Shown here one piece after another: positions 62,264 to 64,000 of a DNA stretch of 64,000 bases (the first letter of the stretch is position 1; each line of letters opens with the position of its first letter). The notes below the pieces were generated by a model. That model searched no databases, was not told where the DNA came from, and saw nothing but the letters and a program-made list of their open reading frames with translations. The position numbers were made by a program, and so were the translations under genes. Source of the stretch: Duganella zoogloeoides (GTDB lineage Bacteria > Pseudomonadota > Gammaproteobacteria > Burkholderiales > Burkholderiaceae_D); NCBI RefSeq assembly GCF_034479515.1, contig NZ_CP140152.1:1240001-1304000 (forward strand). Direction: 5' to 3'.

Positions 62264-63624
62264 TCTGGACCAACGACCCCAACCGATTGATGCTGGTGGC
62301 CGCCTCGGCCGCCGCCTATGGCCTGGTATGCCTGATACCGTATTTGCGCGAGCGCGGCAGGCGCCTGGCCGCCGCCCGCGCCAAGGCCAAGGCGGCCGCC
62401 GCGCCGGGGTGGATCGTCGCCTACGCCAGCCAGACCGGCAACGCCGAAGCACTGGCGGGCCAGACCGTGGCCACGCTGCGCCTGGCCGGCATTCCGGCGC
62501 AACTGAGCGAATTGTCCGACCTGCAAGCCGAGGACCTGCTACGCGCCGAGCGCGTGCTGTTCCTGGTCAGCACCTATGGCGAGGGTGACGCCCCCGACGG
62601 CGCGGCCGCGTTTGCCGGGCGCCTGATGACGACCCGGCTGCCGCTGCCGCAACTGCATTACGCGGTACTGGCGCTGGGCGACAGCGCTTACCACCAGTTT
62701 TGCGGCTTCGGCCGCGCGCTTGACGGCTGGCTGCAAGCGCAGGGGGCGCAAAGCCTGTTTCCGCGCATCGAGGTCGATCGCAGCGCCGATGCCACCATCG
62801 GCCTGTGGCGCCAGCATTTGAGCCACCTGGCCGGTACCAGCGACGCACCGGACTGGAGCGCGCCGTCGTACCAGTCGTGGACCTTGTCCGAGCGCCGGCT
62901 GCTCAACCCGTGCAGCGCCGGCGCCCCCGTCTATCACCTCGAACTGAGCCAGCCGGGCGCGTTGAATGCGGCCGATTGGCAGTCGGGCGACCTGGTGCAG
63001 ATATCGGCCCCGGCCGAGCCCGACCGTCCGCGCGAATATTCGATCGCCTCGATTCCGGCCGACGGCCGCGCGCACCTGCTGGTGCGGCTGCACAGCCATG
63101 CCGATGGCAGCCATGGCGTGGCCTCCGGCTGGCTGACGCAACAGGCGCAGGTGGGCGAGGCCGTGTCGCTGCGGCTGCGTGCGCACCGCCGCTTCCGCCT
63201 GGAGGGCAACGCCGGCCGCCGCCTGATCCTGATCGGCAACGGCAGCGGCATTGCCGGCTTGCGCGGCCACCTGCGCGCGCGTGCCCAGGCCGGGCAGAGC
63301 GGCAACTGGCTGCTGTTCGGCGAGCGCAACAGCGCCCACGATTTCCATTATCACGAAGAACTGGAGGCGCTGCGCCAGGCCGGCCTGCTTGAGTTCGACC
63401 TGGCGTGGTCGCGCGACGGCGGCGCCGAGCGTTACGTGCAAGACCTGTTGCCGGCCCGTGCCGACAAGTTGCGCGCGTGGGTGGCCGATGGCGCGGCAAT
63501 CTACGTGTGCGGCAGCCTCGATGGCATGGCTGCCGGCGTCGATGCCGCGCTGGCCGAAGCTTTGGGCCGGGAAGCGCTCGATGCGCTGGCAGCGGCGGGC
63601 CGCTACCGGCGCGACGTGTACTAG
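62260..63624 (+). CDS. membrane-anchored flavodoxin/FNR reductase (sulfite reductase flavoprotein-like)
   Basis: A 454-residue protein. One N-terminal membrane segment (LMLVAASAAAYGLVCLIPYL, about 10-29) precedes a flavodoxin domain (ASQTGNAEA at 56-64, VSTYGEGDAPDG, LALGDSAYHQFCGFG) and an FAD/NAD(P)H domain (REYSIAS, GNGSGIAGLRG, YVCGSLDGMA). It resembles the sulfite reductase/P450 reductase alpha class. It can take electrons from NADPH in the cytosol and pass them through flavins, probably to the PepSY membrane protein. Its ATG overlaps the apbE stop (ATGA). Confidence 0.9.
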   Translation: MIWTNDPNRLMLVAASAAAYGLVCLIPYLRERGRRLAAARAKAKAAAAPGWIVAYASQTGNAEALAGQTVATLRLAGIPAQLSELSDLQAEDLLRAERVLFLVSTYGEGDAPDGAAAFAGRLMTTRLPLPQLHYAVLALGDSAYHQFCGFGRALDGWLQAQGAQSLFPRIEVDRSADATIGLWRQHLSHLAGTSDAPDWSAPSYQSWTLSERRLLNPCSAGAPVYHLELSQPGALNAADWQSGDLVQISAPAEPDRPREYSIASIPADGRAHLLVRLHSHADGSHGVASGWLTQQAQVGEAVSLRLRAHRRFRLEGNAGRRLILIGNGSGIAGLRGHLRARAQAGQSGNWLLFGERNSAHDFHYHEELEALRQAGLLEFDLAWSRDGGAERYVQDLLPARADKLRAWVADGAAIYVCGSLDGMAAGVDAALAEALGREALDALAAAGRYRRDVY

Positions 63625-63632
63625 GAACTGAT

Positions 63633-63674
63633 AAAAAAAAGCCACCGGTGTGATTGCCGGTGGCTTGTTTTTTG
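63633..63674. terminator. bidirectional terminator
   Basis: GCCACCGG/CCGGTGGC, an 8-bp stem with loop TGTGATTG, flanked by an A-run (63633-63640) and TTGTTTTTT (63665-63673). It ends the Fur-box operon and the convergent DUF2325 gene. Confidence 0.9.
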
Positions 63675-63687
63675 TCGTGCGCCAGGA

Positions 63688-64000
63688 TCAGTCCGCGCTG
63701 GCCTGTTCCAGTCCGCGCGCCAGGCTCGAGATGCTGGGGTTGTCGATAAACACGCAGCGCTTGCCGTTGCGCTTGCAGTAGTCCTTGACCCGCCAGTAGG
63801 CGCTGTGGCTGATGCAGCCGGTCTGGCAGATCACCAGGTCGGCGGCGGCCAGGCTGGCGTCGAGGCGGTTGGCGTTGTCTTCCAGGCCGCCGTCGTGGTG
63901 CGAGAACTGTGCGCCTTCGCGCTCGATCAGCTCGCGGTAGGTGGCGACGTTGCCGCTGCGTCCGCCCACGCACAGCACGGCGCGCTCGCTCAGGCGCAGC
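63688..64000 (-). CDS. DUF2325 protein, C-terminal part
   Basis: The gene runs in from beyond base 64000 on the minus strand. The visible 103 codons read LRLSERAVLCVGGRSGNVATY and continue to GLEQASAD; CVGGRS, LVICQTGCISHSAYW and RNGKRCVFIDNPS are DUF2325 features. The function is unknown; members are often encoded near iron-metabolism genes. The N-terminal part is outside the window. Confidence 0.85.
   Translation of the reverse strand, partial: LRLSERAVLCVGGRSGNVATYRELIEREGAQFSHHDGGLEDNANRLDASLAAADLVICQTGCISHSAYWRVKDYCKRNGKRCVFIDNPSISSLARGLEQASAD

Noticed and set aside
1..64000. tRNA, rRNA, transposase or integrase genes
   Set aside because: No cloverleaf, rRNA segment or transposase/integrase motif was recognised on either strand; short or degenerate ones cannot be fully excluded by eye.

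Overview
This is a GC-rich, densely coded chromosomal segment, most likely from a betaproteobacterium of the order Burkholderiales, and probably of the Massilia/Duganella/Janthinobacterium group (Oxalobacteraceae). That placement is an inference from the dapA-bamC and PHP-yciO-M50 gene neighbourhood, the many TonB-dependent receptors, the four-gene ligase-associated DNA repair cluster and codon use. I see no rRNA, tRNA, CRISPR array, complete insertion sequence or prophage.

Layout. 1-1354: end of an L,D-transpeptidase, a DUF1349 protein and a gamma-carbonic-anhydrase-like protein. 1430-5073: Fur box, haem-type TonB receptor and a HemS-like protein that carries a signal peptide. 5133-5688: a toxin-antitoxin pair with a frameshifted ParE-like toxin. 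5697-9521 (minus): glycerophosphodiesterase and TonB receptor behind eight phased Pho-box-like half-sites. 9577-12931: lipoprotein, SBF-like transporter, Hsp33 and a hydrolase. 13003-19023: housekeeping block (RNase AM-like, htpX, yciO-like, M50 protease, methyltransferase, dapA, bamC). 19170-21914 (minus): Ala-rich lipoprotein, proline dehydrogenase and a RoxA-like ribosomal oxygenase. 21968-27440 (minus): an SsuABC/NrtABC-type transporter with an acyl-CoA-dehydrogenase-like enzyme, an AhpD-like protein and an AraC regulator. 27600-32191: slyD, a REP-like hairpin, a secreted protein coupled to mutS, and mutS. 32211-37012 (minus): an LTA-synthase-like phosphoglycerol transferase, two polytopic membrane proteins and a sialidase-like protein. 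37243-39795: Dps and a GH97 glycosidase. 40081-42546: a stress island (KGG protein, DUF892, Mn catalase). 42665-42943: an aldo/keto reductase remnant. 42944-49448: three-subunit gluconate-type dehydrogenase with a divergent TonB receptor. 49576-51659: VOC, YCII and free-Met-sulfoxide reductase genes. 51821-58446: the ligase-associated exonuclease/ligase/helicase/PdeM operon. 58463-63624: a flavin-nucleotide-binding stress protein, then a Fur-box operon of PepSY-TM, DUF2271, DUF4198, ApbE and a membrane-tethered flavodoxin reductase. The window ends inside a DUF2325 gene.

Two systems stand out. The first is the receptor/phosphodiesterase pair under an unusually long Pho-box array (eight heptamers at an exact 11-bp period, followed 10 bp later by a -10 hexamer), which points to PhoB-controlled outer-membrane uptake and cleavage of a phosphodiester. 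The second is the iron-regulated operon at 59080-63624. There, cytosolic reducing power could pass through a flavodoxin/FNR-type protein and a PepSY membrane protein to a secreted DUF2271 protein whose DGVSGAT motif fits covalent flavinylation by the co-encoded ApbE. Both functional readings are inferences from sequence and context.
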